A DNA stretch of 64,000 nt. Source: Adineta vaga. Its lineage: Eukaryota > Rotifera. The DNA lies in the NCBI GenBank assembly GCA_021613535.1, contig CP075497.1:10540001-10604000 (forward strand), read 5' to 3'. The first letter of the stretch is position 1. Each line of letters begins with the position of its first letter. Below are positions 1 to 12,867 of the stretch, in pieces. Under the pieces are notes generated by a model. It saw only the letters and a program-made list of their open reading frames with translations. It was not told the origin of the DNA and did no database searches. The translations under genes and the position numbers were made by a program.

Positions 1-978
1 GGCATGTACATCATCTGTACCACGAAGTTTTTTCAAATCAGCAACAGCTTGTTCTTCATCGTTATATTTAGCAATCATTTGTGTTGGTGAGTTTGGTATG
101 AGAAATAGAAGAAATAATCCTGCCAATGGTAAAAGAAAAACAATAGCAAGACCCCAACCCCAGCCAGTACATGTTCCAGCAATGAATGGTAAACCAACAA
201 CTTGTGCAACAAGAATACCAATAGTTAAAGCAAGTTGAAAAGCAGCACCAGCTGCACCACGAACACGTTGTGAAGAGATTTCACCAATGAATGGTGGTAC
301 AATAACACATGCCATACCACCTACCGATAGAGAACTAATTGGTTTCTTTATGAAAGAGGAAAAAATAGTATCATTTACCTTGATAACCAAGTAGGAGTCT
401 GCTAAAAAAGAATAGCCATGGTCTGCTCAAATAAGCAGATAATAAAACACAAAGTGACGAGGCAAAGCAAAATACATAATTAGCAAAGACTGTACGTTTG
501 CGATCGAAATATGTTGCCCAAAGAGGTCCCGTAACTGCTCCAATAAATGCACCAATAAGAAATATTGTTTGTGGTATACCTTTGATTAATTCAGGAACAA
601 ATTCGAATTTTTCTTTAGATGAAGTTGATACGGGCGGTTTTTCTCAAATTCATTTCCGGCTTCATCTCTACGAATTTCATTATTTTCAGCATCGTATCTT
701 TGCGCTACATTCTGGTTATCTATTACGAATGGAGCGGCTGTTGCAATATCAGCATCGGATCGAGATGCTGCTGTGGCACTACAGATATTTCCAGTTCTCA
801 GAAATGGTTCTGTGAACGAGTTATACATATTTGGAGCTCCTAACCCCCAGCCAAATACGAAAGCAGTTGTTATGGTAAGAACAACAACTGAGATAAGTAA
901 CCAGGATGTACATCCACGCTGAGTAGAATTCGTGGTTCCATCACCTGGTTGTAGGCGATGAGTTACTTCCGAAGACAT
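1..978 (-). CDS. SLC2 (GLUT-type) facilitative sugar transporter, 5' part
   Basis: This is a plasma-membrane sugar transporter of the major facilitator superfamily; the gene runs off the left edge. The ATG at 978 opens MSSEVTHRL, followed by a first membrane segment (VFGWGLGAPNMYNSF), a variable outer loop, then TM2 and the GRR-like loop (ATYFDRKRT), TM4 (SRLLLGYQGGMAC), the GEISSQRVRGAAGA motif, TM5-6 and LKKLRGTDDV. The likely exons are 672-978, 379-612 and 1-320, with introns at 613-671 (59 nt) and 321-378 (58 nt). Without the 613-671 intron the frame breaks near 640. After TM6 the family motif PESPR reads PNSPT, so its Glu and Arg are both changed. The family call is firm from motif order; the substrate cannot be told. 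Confidence 0.85.
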
Positions 979-3137
979 TGTGTATGTTCTGATAATTTAA
1001 ATGATCAAACTAGAAAGGAAAAAAAAGCAAAATGATTTGTGCAAGAATAAACAAGAGAATACAAATAGAACTTTTAAAGGTTTCCTTCATTTCTTCCACT
1101 CAAGACACAAATTATCAAACAATTTCTTTTCTTTTTTTACAGAACAACTCGGTGAAAAAAAAACTCCATGAATAATATTTTAATGCAAGTAAAAGTCTAC
1201 TACATATGCTGGTAGCAGATGCAACTTTTTCTATCGACCTATGGCACAATTACTAGACTAGGAAGAATGAAAAGAAAATCGTTCTCAATTCAGCCAAATA
1301 CGTTTTCTCGTACTCGTTCTTTTCTCATTGTGACCTTGCATGTTGTGCCTGTCGCAAAACTTATTGTCTATGATCGTAGAATATACATTTCACATTACTC
1401 TTATTCTTTCTTTTTACAAACGATATATTTCGATCATATCTATACTAATCCACAAAACGTTTTTTTTTTGTCTTTATTCTTTTAAGTAACCAATGCAGAG
1501 TGAAGACGGCAAAAAAACTATACATATATACGCATAAGATCGAAGAAGATATAAATCTCTGGTTGTTCGAGTAAATAAGGCCAAAAAAATGGCTTATCTA
1601 CTACGATTACTCAATGTATATAGAGATAGATAGATAGATATATTAATAGAAGTTAACAAAAGTTTCTTGCGGTCTTTGTCCTTCTCATTTTTTTCTTTGC
1701 ATATGGATGATGTACCAGAGAGCGAACGAGAGAAAAAGCCGCATATATAAATATATATATATATGTACGTGTGTGCGTGCATATACGCTTTAGAGGACAA
1801 CAACTATGATTGTACACTAAAATTTCCTGTTACATCACTGCTTTATTCTCGTCCTTTTATTCCTCTCTTCGTTCTTCCTCTTTTTTTACGCGATCGCCTT
1901 TGTAGGCCAAAGCAAGCAGAGACTTTTGCGAAGCAGAGCCAAAAAAAGAACGAGAGAAGAAATAGAAAAGAAGCACAGACATTGAATTGCGCAAGCGAAG
2001 AAGAAAAAATTCTCCTTTATATCGAGAAACCATTCTGCCGATCTGTTTTTTCTCTTTCGACTGATTAAGAAGAAGAAGAAGAAGAAGATCTTAACCAGAG
2101 ACTTCATATTAAGAAAACATGTAGAACTACTAATGGTTATGTTCCTGATAGTAATAATAATAGCTGTGACTTTTTTTTTGTTCATTGGATAGCAAATGAT
2201 GATGACAAGGTCATCCTTGTAAAGAAGAAAAAAGTAGATGTAATAATACGTCAAGTAGCATATGAATGAAGCTGACTGGTTGATGCATTTTCTACCATCG
2301 AGAAATGAAACAAATAAGACGAAGAATAAAGAAAAAAAGAGTGTAGAGACTCCATTTTTTCTCAATTAAATTAACAAAAACCACAGAAGAATAATTTTTT
2401 TTCTACCTACTTATGAAAAAGATTTGTCTAAAGCAAGAAAAAATAATCGCAAAAGAAATTGTATCCAATTGGTGCGTGTAAATTCTGACTTTTGTGGGTT
2501 GGATACACACCCTTTTATACATTATAGTGTAGAACAATCGAAAAATGTAGAGATTTGAAATGTAATCGAAAATATTTTCTCGAACTATGTCTATTGGCAT
2601 CGATTAAAGAATAGATAGAATGAAGATTCAGTGCGCGAAATGTATATAGCGTATGTGAGAATGTAAAAGAATGTTAGATGTTAAAGACGAAAGAGAATGG
2701 AAAAAAAACGAGAGAGAGAGAGAGAAAAGAAAATTCTGATATTTTAGAAGAAAACAAACGTCATCTATTCTGTTTATATATAGACCGACGAATAAGTATA
2801 ATTTTATTATAAATATTCCAGGAAAAATATGATAATATTCTACGCTTGATTATAATCAAGATTAAGTTTTCTAGTCACACACATACACACATACTTACTT
2901 ATATTTTGATGAAATTTTGTGAATGAATGTTGTATTGGTGGTTGAAGCGTTTTTTTTATCTAAAACTTATCATTGCACCAAAGCCACGAAGAGACCCATC
3001 ATCAAACAAGGCATGTATATACATGTTATCACAAGAAAAGAAAAGAAATTGAAGAGTGCGCATTGAAATAAGAAGACACAGTCGAGAAAAATGAGAAAGA
3101 GATTAAAGTATTGTGAACTTTTTAACAATTCACATTC
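979..3137. other. Non-coding stretch upstream of the SLC2 gene
   Basis: I find no convincing gene in these 2.2 kb. The short open frames follow homopolymer runs. It holds a TA-rich tract near 1741-1764, a GAA-type tract at 2067-2088 and a GA tract near 2708-2724. The SLC2 promoter should lie in the left part, because that gene is transcribed leftward from about 1010. A splice-acceptor-like AG at 1010-1011 lies 32 nt before the SLC2 ATG. A short open stretch near 2950-3010 could be a stray exon but has no usable acceptor. Confidence 0.6.
2067..2088. repeat. GAA/TTC microsatellite
   Basis: This is an uninterrupted run of seven AAG units in a non-coding stretch. Similar short tracts occur near 30004-30023, 35107-35131, 39061-39083 (as TTC) and 40263-40290. 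Confidence 0.9.
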
Positions 3138-3482
3138 TTACCCTTCAAGTAATTTCATTGTTGACGGAATTTTATCCGTTACTAATATCATCTCTCCAAA
3201 TGACGTCGATAGTGGTAAACTCGTTATAACTGATGAAAAATGTTGAAAATAAGTTGTACAATCGAATAAAGATGATGATTCATATGAAAGAACATCCGAT
3301 TCTCCAGAGAATTTGCCAGACGATATAAGATTAGCAACAAATGCTTGTAATTTATTCTATAGAATATAGAATTTGGAAGAAAATTAGTTATCTATATTGA
3401 ACTAATGAGTTACCTTTTCAAGGCACACAGCAGCTAATTTTGCTGATGAAATTCCTTTAGAAATTAATCGACAAATCCACAT
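3138..3482 (-). CDS. Small unrecognised gene, about 95 residues
   Basis: I do not recognise this product. Two exons (3414-3482 and 3138-3356) join in frame across a 57-nt intron (GTAACT...TATAG) to give a 95-residue protein starting MWICRLISKGISSAK and ending TMKLLEG before a TAA. The first third is helical and basic; the rest is rich in Ser and Thr. There is no signal peptide, membrane segment or clear domain. It lies 172 nt downstream of the vinculin stop in the same direction. A strong acceptor-like sequence (TTTTCTTTCAG, ending at 3490) sits 7 nt before the ATG, so it may be the second gene of a vinculin transcription unit or the 3' part of a larger gene. It could also be chance coding. 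Confidence 0.4.
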
Positions 3483-3654
3483 TCTTCAACTGAAAGAAAA
3501 CTCATTTTCATTGATAATAATAATAATAATAAAATAAAATTTTTCTCATTATTTTCTACTATTTTTAATAGAATAAATAAATAAATTCATTTCATACAAG
3601 ATATGTAAAGACAGAAAGAAAAGCAACAAATATAAATATATATAAACTATTTTT

Positions 3655-6600
3655 CTAACGAATTCGTCTTGTCCATTGCAAACGAATACCATTACTAACA
3701 AAACGAATTTTGTCCGAAGCAATTTCTGCGATTTTGATTGTTTCTTTGACAGATTGCATGAGATTTTGTGCATTACTAATGAGCATTTCAGTTGCTTCAG
3801 CATCTTCATCCGTACCTAAAGCAAATCAACACGCGGATTTTGTCAATCTTTTAAATGAGGTAGAAATAAATATTTGAAGCTAACGCTATGTCATGCGTGT
3901 GGAAAGACTTTCCTTTGGAAAGAAGTCGGCTTGATTCACTTCAAATAAGAAATTAAGTCTATATTAATGAATTATTCTAAGATTTCTATTTATAGGAACA
4001 AAAGGAAAATGAATCAATTCATAGGCATTGAAAAGGTTTATAAATATTAATAATGAAATATGTGAAGAATAAGAAATTCCTCTTCAGTTTTTTTTCTCTC
4101 TTTGAAATGTTGATTGTTAATAAATGAAATACTTTCTCCTTGAAGATGTATTAAAACAACGAAATGAAAAAACAATATTTTTAGAGTACTTGAAAGTATG
4201 CTGATTGTGTTTATTTTAAATCTATGTGAAATCTTATCAAAATGAGAATATTCACTTGTTTAATATTTCAAATATTTATCTATTTCGCATCTGTTTTTAT
4301 CATTTACTGTGTAATCGAGACTATAGTCATTGATAAGCAAGGTTAAAAAGAACATGCTATAATATACATTTCTTTTTCTTTTCTTACAAATCATGGCACG
4401 TTCATTTTTACTTAAACTACGCGGTAAGAAATCTATGGGTGTGAGAAAAAAAAATGTCAATGATGAAAAAATGAATAGATAGACGAATATTTTACCAGAT
4501 GTTCCAAACATTGCAGCTTTGACTGTTGATAAGATTTTTAGTTGTGTACCAATTGTTGGTATACGTTCACTAACTTGAAGGAGATTCTTCAAGATAAGAA
4601 AAAGGTAATGAAAGTTTTTCAATTAAGAAAATACAAACAGTACGTAATCGTCGATCAGTACATTCGCTGGCTATTTGTTTAGCTAAATCTGTCACTTGTT
4701 CAGACATGTTGGATAAATCTCGTGATGTAGAAATTAAATCACGTTTAGTTCCTGTTTCGCCACTAATAGTATGGGAAAAAGAATAAATACAATGAATTTA
4801 ATCAAACATATCCTACCGAATAAGAAGACTTAGTTGAGCAACAAAATGTGCCATTTTCTTTGCTAAAGCAATTAGTTGATTATCATTACTAGAATATTGC
4901 TTAACATTTAAATGTAAATCATGTGCAGCCATCTAAAAAGTAAAACGAAGAAAGAGAGCTTCTCTAGCGAAATTTATTAATTTCTACGAACTAAAATTGG
5001 TTGATTAAATTGTGGTCGAGGAAGATCTTTATCATAAATTTCTTCTTCAGTTTCTTCTACAGCGGGTAACGGCGGTCGTGGTGGTGCAGAAGCAGATGCA
5101 GATAATTCTTCATCTGATGGTAGTGGCGGTCGAGGTGGTGGAGATGCCGATGCTGAAATGATTAAATTTAGAAAAACAAAACTATCGAATTCGTTTGATG
5201 AACATACAACTACGACTACGACATTTCATGGAAAGATGAGCGATACCATTCGCAAGATTTGTTGATGAAGGTTGTAAGATTTCTCGAACAGTTCCCAAAG
5301 TATCAATTAACTATAATAAATTGAATTAAAAAAAAACAAAATTTTTGAAGAATATAAAAAGAATTTTACTTCATTATTCGTTTTTTGCCAATTTGAATGT
5401 ATTACTTTATTATCGGGATTTAGAGCTAATTGTTTCGCTGCTGCAATCATCGGTGGAAAAGCTATTCAAGGAAAAAACCGAATGATATTCCATTCAATGA
5501 AAGTTTTAGGATGATTTACTTCGTTTAAATATATCAGATGCTTGTTGAAGTCGTTGAGTGAATGTTGCATCTTCCGAATTTTGAATTTCTTGATATGTTA
5601 CAAGTAAAACACGATTTGCACGTCGAATTATATTCGAAGTACTATCAACAACAATTGATGAATTTAAATCAGCAATCGCTTTTTCTGTTTGTTGTGTATC
5701 ATGAATAATTGCTTCTTCTACAATGATTTCATTTTTAGAAAAATTCACAATTAGAATAATAAAAAATTACCACAAGCTTTAACAAATTCATCGGATGGAA
5801 TCGCTTCATCTACATGTTTTCGTAAATATTCCATTTGTGTTAACCATTGATCACGAAGCAGATCGAAATGTTCTTGTGTCGTCGACGATCGAATTGGATC
5901 ACCGAAAACAATACGAGCAGCGTAAACAATCTGTGGTGCAAGATCATTGATCTGAATGGGAAAAAAAAGACTTCTGAGGTTTTTTCTTAATGAATGTTGA
6001 ATATAAACAAACTTGTGACGCGGTTATATTGATTGTTTCGATAGTTGATTTCGATCGACATGATGTTCCATTTGCTGCTAAACGTGCTGTTTGAGTTAAT
6101 GTTGATGAATGATTTATAAATTCTTGTACTGCTGTTTGAAATATTTCTTGTCGATTTGATTCATCTAAATGCAAATGACAACAGATTAATCATGATATTT
6201 CTTTGGAAGGAATATTACTAGTTGATTCAAATGCTGCATGCCGTAAACTTTTGATAGTTGATGTAATATCCATAAAATCATCTGACACTTGATAAATGAT
6301 TGCTTCTTGAAGACGATATTGTAATTGATAGATATGTGAAGATAAAGATCGGCTAATCATAGTACATTCTGGTCCATTAAGAGACTTAAAAATAAAAGAA
6401 GTGCGTTTTTATTTCATATGATTAATTACAGTAATTAAAAACTTACTAATCGTCTTCGAGATAAATCATTATATTTCATTAAAAGATTATCAATCGTAAG
6501 ACAACATTCAATCAGATCACGACGATAGGATAATTCACAAATACTAACTAACTGTCGAGCAATTTTCATCAAACTTCGACAGCAAATTCACCTAGAATTT

Positions 6601-8244
6601 GAAAAAAAAACCGACAAACTTTTACTTATCAAACATAAAAATTTTGCATACCGAATCCAAATTGATCTGTCTCAGGTTGTGTAAGCCATCGTTGTGCTTG
6701 ATCAACTTTGCCATTGACTGTCGTTGCAGGTCGTTGATAATCAGATGTATATCTCAAAAGATGAATTGCTTGTTCCAATGATTGATAAAGATCATCAAGT
6801 TGTTGAGATATATTCCTTGAAAGACTAGTTGCTTCATTCGTATTCCCCTACAACATAACAAACAAAACTTCGTTTTGTATAATGTACAAAATTTCTGTGT
6901 TTTTTTTCCTACTTTTGATTGTTTTCGTAATTGTAATAAACGATTAATCATTTGTGAAATAGCATCGACTTTTTGCATCAATAAATTCGCTTGTGTTTCA
7001 TCGAGACAATGTTCAATTATATGTGTTCGTAAATCATCTAACACCATTCGAAGAGATCGTTCAGCTAATGTTCCTTCTAAAGCTTGAGAATTTGCTAACC
7101 AATTTTTTGCTTGAAACAACCGATTACCAAGAGTTTTCTATAGGAAAAAGAAACTAATCTTTCTATGTTTCATTTCGAAAAGAAAAAAAAGTTCATACGA
7201 GAAGTTTTTTTAAATTATGCTGTTCATCGTCATCAAATTCATCGAGAAGAACATCATCGATAGTAATTAATTGAAGTATTCGAATGATTTCACCGAGTTC
7301 ATCATTGATTTTATTTACAACATAATCACGATTTTCTATTGCTTCAACAATTGTATGTCCACCTAAATAAACTTTCATTATTAATATTCTAGTAAAATTT
7401 TATTCTACCCGTATGTTTTGATGTGACACAAACATTAATACTTGAAATTAGTAGAGGCGTTAAAGTTTTCACTTGTTCAAGTGATCGTGTTAATAATTGT
7501 CGATGAATAATATGAGTTAATTCTTTAATACGTAAATCAATTTCTTTACTCATTCGCGTTAGAATAGGTGTTAAGTTCTATGTTCAAATTAAAGGTTAGT
7601 TGGTTTTTTTCTCAAAAGTAACGTTTATTTACTTTGACAAAATCAACAAGTTGTTCGATAGTTTCAATAGTTTCTACATGTAATAAATGATTAAATACAT
7701 GTTGACATATTCCAATAATCTTTCGCACTTCATATTCATCAAATGTTAGAAGAAATGAAGATATCCCATGAAGAATACCTAGATACAGATGAAAATCAAT
7801 TTTTCTCTCTCGAAAAGTAAAATAATAGAACGAACATCGTGCTCCTTCGATTAACATTTGTCGACCTTTAACTGAATTTGGTTCATGTTTAAGCATTTGA
7901 GCTGCATTCATTAGTAATGTTGACGCATGATTGACACGTTCTAATGCATTCGGCATTTCATCACGTAATAGATCATCTGAAGTTGTCGAACATGTTTCAT
8001 GACCAATTTTAACAAGATTATCAACAGCTAATTTAACTACTTGAACAGGTTTGGAAAGATCGGGCATAAGATTACTATCGCCTGCTGATTCTTCATGTAA
8101 TATAATTAAACGAGAAACCTAGGAGAGAAAGAATGATTCTTATACTTGATGCTGAATAAGAGAGAGAGAGAGAGTAATAATACGCACCTGCTGAGCTACT
8201 GGTTCCAAAATCGTTTCGATTGTTCGTGTATGAAACACGGGCAT
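3655..8244 (-). CDS. VCL: Vinculin
   Basis: Vinculin links integrin and cadherin adhesions to actin through talin or catenin and F-actin. The protein begins MPVFHTRTIETILEPVAQQ, almost the vertebrate start, and continues through about 19 small exons (roughly 950-970 residues by a rough exon sum). The head has MPDLSKPV, LLTFDEYEVRKIIG and NWLANSQ. A middle block has IIRRANRVLLV and EIQNSEDATF. The proline hinge (near 5030-5155) carries ASPPPRPPLPSDEE and APPRPPLP. The tail has LRTNLLQVSERIPTIGTQLK, ATEMLISNAQNLMQSVKET and ends KIRFVSNGIRLQWTRRIR. The last intron is about 680 nt, the others mostly 45-60 nt. The hinge lacks the FPPPP-type Ena/VASP site but keeps SH3-ligand-like PPRPPLP repeats. 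An acceptor-like AG sits at 8275-8276, just before the ATG. Confidence 0.95.
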
Positions 8245-8911
8245 AGTTAAACTTGCACACGTGTTTCTCTATTTCTATGAAAAGAAATCTAAAATAAAAC
8301 CAGAAACGAGCAAATAGAAAGTCTAACTAGAAAAAATAATCTGTGCGTCTGTGTTTAGTAAGTGTCAAATTAATGATAACATCTTCTTGTTTTTTCTTAC
8401 TCATATACTATATAATAGATAATTCTGACCTTCAGTCTTTGTGTATCTACACAATTTTGTTCGTTTCTCTCGATTATACGATGAAGAGTGGGCTAGTAGG
8501 AGGGAGAAAAATCGAGATAACGCTCCTCAATAGATAATTAGAAAATGATGAACATCTTGCAAGATATTCCACTTAATCCGATTCACATGAATGCAATGAT
8601 TATCAAGGTTGACTACTAATCTTATTAATAAAATCTATACGACTGAATATGATGAATATGAAAAGGAAAACAATATTTTCACTGAAAGAAAATAAATATA
8701 TATATCTATGTGTGTGTATGTATATCAATTTTATTATTTCTTTTCTTTTTCCTACAAAAGTTTGTTTACTAGTAACATAGAACGATAAGAGAACAATAAA
8801 GGATAAAAAATAGAAGATATCACATGAAAGGATATTTAGAATTGAATGTTTCCTTGATTTGAATATGTTGCTTTCTTTTCTTTCATTTTACTCTCTACAA
8901 AACAATAAATA
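8245..8911. other. Intergenic, vinculin promoter side
   Basis: This 0.67 kb contains the 5' flank of vinculin and the 3' flank of the MYST-like gene. I see only AT-rich sequence and a short TA/TG tract near 8696-8722. Confidence 0.6.
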
Positions 8912-11521
8912 TCAATCTAGAACGATTTCATCTATACTGTTATCATGACCTTTGTTCATACTAAAAAGAAAAAAGAATTTTGAAAAATCAATCTATATGA
9001 ATCTTTTTACTTGTGTTTTTCATTTAGAATGGATTTCTTAGCATTAGTAACAATCAAGTTTGTATTCATTAATGAATATTGATCGAAACATGGCACCGAT
9101 TTGGAAGAATTATTTCGAATAGAAATAGATGATCTATCCGAGGAGTGTGTAATGATCAAATTATTGAAATATAAACTTGAAAGAATATCACGAGGATGAA
9201 TAAATATTTCTCGTGCAAGAGTATCAAGTGTAATCGATTGCATAGAAGTAGAAGATTTCTGATTGTTTAAATAAGCAAATATCATATCACGCCAATAGAT
9301 TCGAAAATAAATCAATAGAGAATTATCTATTGGACGAGCTGGTGTACTATAGAGTTGACTTGAAGAAATAGTTGAACGAAGAAGAGAATAGCTGAAAGCA
9401 ATTAAGAATTGATTGTATTTTGAATAACGAATAAAAGGAGGAAGAATTGATAAACATGAAAGATTATTTACTAATGTTTGGCCAGATTGATTGTGTTTTT
9501 TAGAAAAATAACCAATAAAACGATAAAAGGAAGACTAAAAGATAAATCTATACAAATGCTTAAGTTCAAATTTAATCTACCTGAGATTGTGATAAGCGTG
9601 GATCTCTTTGACATAAAATATAATAAGTAAATTGATCGATATTTCCATCATCAATTGTTTTATTTGAATCAAGAAATAATCGAGTAATACGATATAATGA
9701 TTTAACATAAAGACGTTGTTTCATATTCATAATTGTTTCACCAATTTCAAAGATTGCTAAATCATCTTGTTGATAAACAAGTTTACCTGGTGGTCGAATT
9801 GTGAAACATTTTGATACATGACGTTGATAAGCAATGGAACTTCCATAAAAATGTTTTAAACATAAATCACATGCATAGATTGTTGAAATCTAGAAGAAAA
9901 TTCATTAAGAATAGAATAGAATAGATTGTAAATTGATTTACTTTATCATTATTGATTGAATGTTCAACTTCAATTTCATATCGACCAAAATATAAAAATT
10001 GTTTTTTAATTAAAACACTAATCGTTGGATATTTATTAACTGGAGAAAATGATTTACATTGATGAAATAATTTCTTAGCAAGTTCAATTGGATTATAATC
10101 GATTTCAATTGGATTTTGAATGAGATTTAGATTAGTTTGTCGAATTAATTCATTGAACATTTCAATCTTTGATGGAATTGATATTTGTGTTTCACGATCA
10201 TGTTTAATAATTATCGAAGGTGTTGAATTTGTATTACTAGTTGTTGTACGTGATAACGATGATCGTGGTGTATCATAGAATAAAGAAGTTGATGAAGTTG
10301 TCGATTGTCGTTCATCTATTCCAATTGAATATGGTGAAGAATGATCAATAGGTTGTTTAAGTATATTATACAATGGTGAACCAATAGAATGATAATCTTT
10401 TGTCATCGATGTTTGTTTTGAAGATGAATTTAATGAATCAAGTAAATTAACATCATTTGGTATAGATCGATTTAGTAAATCTATGAAACAGGATATTCAT
10501 AAGATGATAACGAAGTAAGAAAGAAAGAAAGAAAGATTAATACCTTCAAGTTTACTTGAACTTCTATGTGATGTCATTGGTTCTTCTTGATCTATTAGAT
10601 TATCTTCTTCAGTATCGAAATCAGGTTCAATTATTAATGTTTCAGATGATAGACATGGAGTTTTCATCACAGGTTGTGTTTGTATATTATTATTCAATAT
10701 TCTTTGTTGTGTATTATTTAATTTTCGAACTGTAGGTTTTCGTATTGAAGGTCTTATTTCTTCAACATCATCATCATTATCATTATTAATTGTTGGTTGT
10801 GATAAAATCTGTTTCAAACGTCGATGATCAAGAAGTTGTGATAATTCATCTTCATCCTCATCAAATGATTTTGTTCGTTTCGATTCATGAATAGTTTCGT
10901 TCAATGGAGATAAATTTCGTTTGGATTTCGTTGTATAAAGTAATTCATGAGTATTGGAAGTATTAATTTCATTTTCTGTTGGTGACAATGAACGTTCAAA
11001 CCTTTTTTGAGGTGAAGTATATTTTGTAATTAGATTTAAATTTAAACGAGTATGCGTATTTTGATCGGTTGTTAATGCATAACTAAATCATAGAAATATT
11101 GAAAGAATATTATTATAATTAAATGGAAAAATACCCGTTTAATTTTTCTGAAGGTCTATTTGTTGGTATTACTGTAATACGAGATTCTGTTTGAATTGTG
11201 TCACTTATAAATTAGAAAGATTAGAGATTAAATTTTTGAAAATTTTTATTTATAATTACTGTTCATTAATAGATGGCATTCGTTGTGTTCGTTTCGGTAC
11301 ATTTGGATAAGTTGGTCTTCGTATAGACGAACTAGATGATGAGGATGATGACGATTGAGATGCAGAATGTATTTGTTGACTAAAAAGAAAATTTTTGAAT
11401 CGAAGAAAGTTCGTTAAACCGTTCATTTTCACTCAATAATTTGCCAAAGATTATTATTATCAGTTGAAGAAGTCGATGATCTTGATGGTTTTCTTTTTGT
11501 AGTTTTTCGGGGATGATTCAT
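8912..11521 (-). CDS. MYST-family (KAT7-like) acetyltransferase homologue, catalytic residues lost
   Basis: MYST proteins acetylate histones using acetyl-CoA; this copy looks catalytically dead. The ATG at 11521 opens a basic, Ser-rich disordered half (KTTKRKPSRSSTSS). Then comes YHSIGSPLYNIL, resembling the end of the KAT7 zinc knuckle (HFSISGCPLYHNL) but without its Cys. The MYST domain follows: FGRYEIE, the C2HC finger (CDLCLKHF...YQRHVSKC), FIGYFSKKHN, the Cys loop (NLSCLSILPPF), then IRYSKYNQFLIAFSYSLL where active enzymes have RRGYGKLLIEFSY, and TPARPID where they have SPE(K/R)PLSD. So the Q/RxxGxG acetyl-CoA loop and catalytic Glu are missing while the fold and a zinc finger remain. 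The gene ends at 9007, or at 8912 if a short final intron (GTAAAA...TTTTTAG) is used; I prefer the latter. Confidence 0.82.
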
Positions 11522-12867
11522 GATTAAAAACTTCTTAATTCTTTTCCTTAGATAAAAAAAGATCTACTACATGTGCTTATAGAAAATCTATTGTTTACCA
11601 TCAAAATAATCAGCAACATGATTGGTAGATATTGTTAGTCATCAATGATTTCATCTCTCACGAGGGCGCTATCGTATCGTTTAGTATGTATACAAATATC
11701 ATTCAAACCATTTATTATCATCCTCTTCTTATTATCAAACAGACAAACATACATACATACATGTTAACAAACAACGTCCATTGGTTCATAACATATCGTT
11801 TTGGGTATTCATCTATCAAATGGTTTCTTACTGGTTGAATAGAATATTGGTATATAAGCTATCATCCATACTGATAGTATAATATCATGTGGATATATCC
11901 ATACGACGTCCTTGATATATTTGTTACGAATATTATCTTATAGAAAGCACTTTATCTAATGATATTATAGTATAGATGGAGTTCTACAGATGTGATTTCT
12001 TTTTCTCTTGTTACGTTCTCTGTACCATGTTTTGCCTGCATTGAAATTCTTTAATCAAAAACTTACTACAAGCAAATAATCATTCAATATATATATAATT
12101 TTTGTTACAGCACAAATAATTATGCTAATAAGTTCATCAAATAGATAATAACAAGGGAAAATACTGTTATACACTCTTGAATCTTCAAATAAATGAAAAA
12201 GAAAATGGCTGCAACAATCTATCTTTTTATCGCAGTATTGTTTATATGAAATTAATCAACAAACGCTGTAACATTTATATATCTAATTCAATATATGAAT
12301 ATGACACTTCGAAATAGATGTAAATATTCAAATGTTTTGCCACATGATCTGAATTTAACTAATTCACTTGCATATCGTATAATCGATATTCTTCTTACTA
12401 AGAAGAACTATGATATCTAAATATATCTGATAGTAAAAAATAACAACTATTGGCATCTGTGTACTCTCCTTATACTGAAACGTTTTTAATGCTACAAAAT
12501 GTGTAGAAATTAAGAGTATATTTTTGATAGACGAAAGTCTTATAAGTACAACACCTTCTCTCTGATTACATGTGACCTCTATTTGGTTTAGTTTCGGAAC
12601 ATATACTTCTTTCCTAAGCCTAAGCATTGCAATATTGATTTAAGAAAGTTCGATGAAAAGTATATGAAATGTCAAGTTCTTCTTTTTGGTTAAGAATGAC
12701 AAACTTATGTTTATCATGTTACGGTTTTCTTTTCAAAATGTTTTTGGTTTCTTGTTTTTCTGTCTACTCGAAATTGGTATAGATGTGTCTTTATAATGAA
12801 TATTTTTGTGTTTTTCTCATTCCTATTTTCATATTTTCTTATACAAAGGTGAAAAGTCAGTTTAACG
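11522..12867. other. Intergenic between divergent genes
   Basis: The MYST-like gene (leftward) and the 3CxxC gene (rightward) diverge from this 1.3 kb stretch, so it should hold both promoters. It is AT-rich with no convincing coding sequence. Short open frames at 11632-11838 and 12364-12627 have no protein-like character. Confidence 0.6.

Noticed and set aside
1886-2365. 159-codon minus-strand frame rich in Phe, Leu and Lys
   Set aside because: It follows T and A runs and a GAA repeat; no protein-like pattern.
4260-4622. 120-codon minus-strand frame
   Set aside because: It covers one vinculin exon and its large 3' intron; only about 30 residues are real vinculin.
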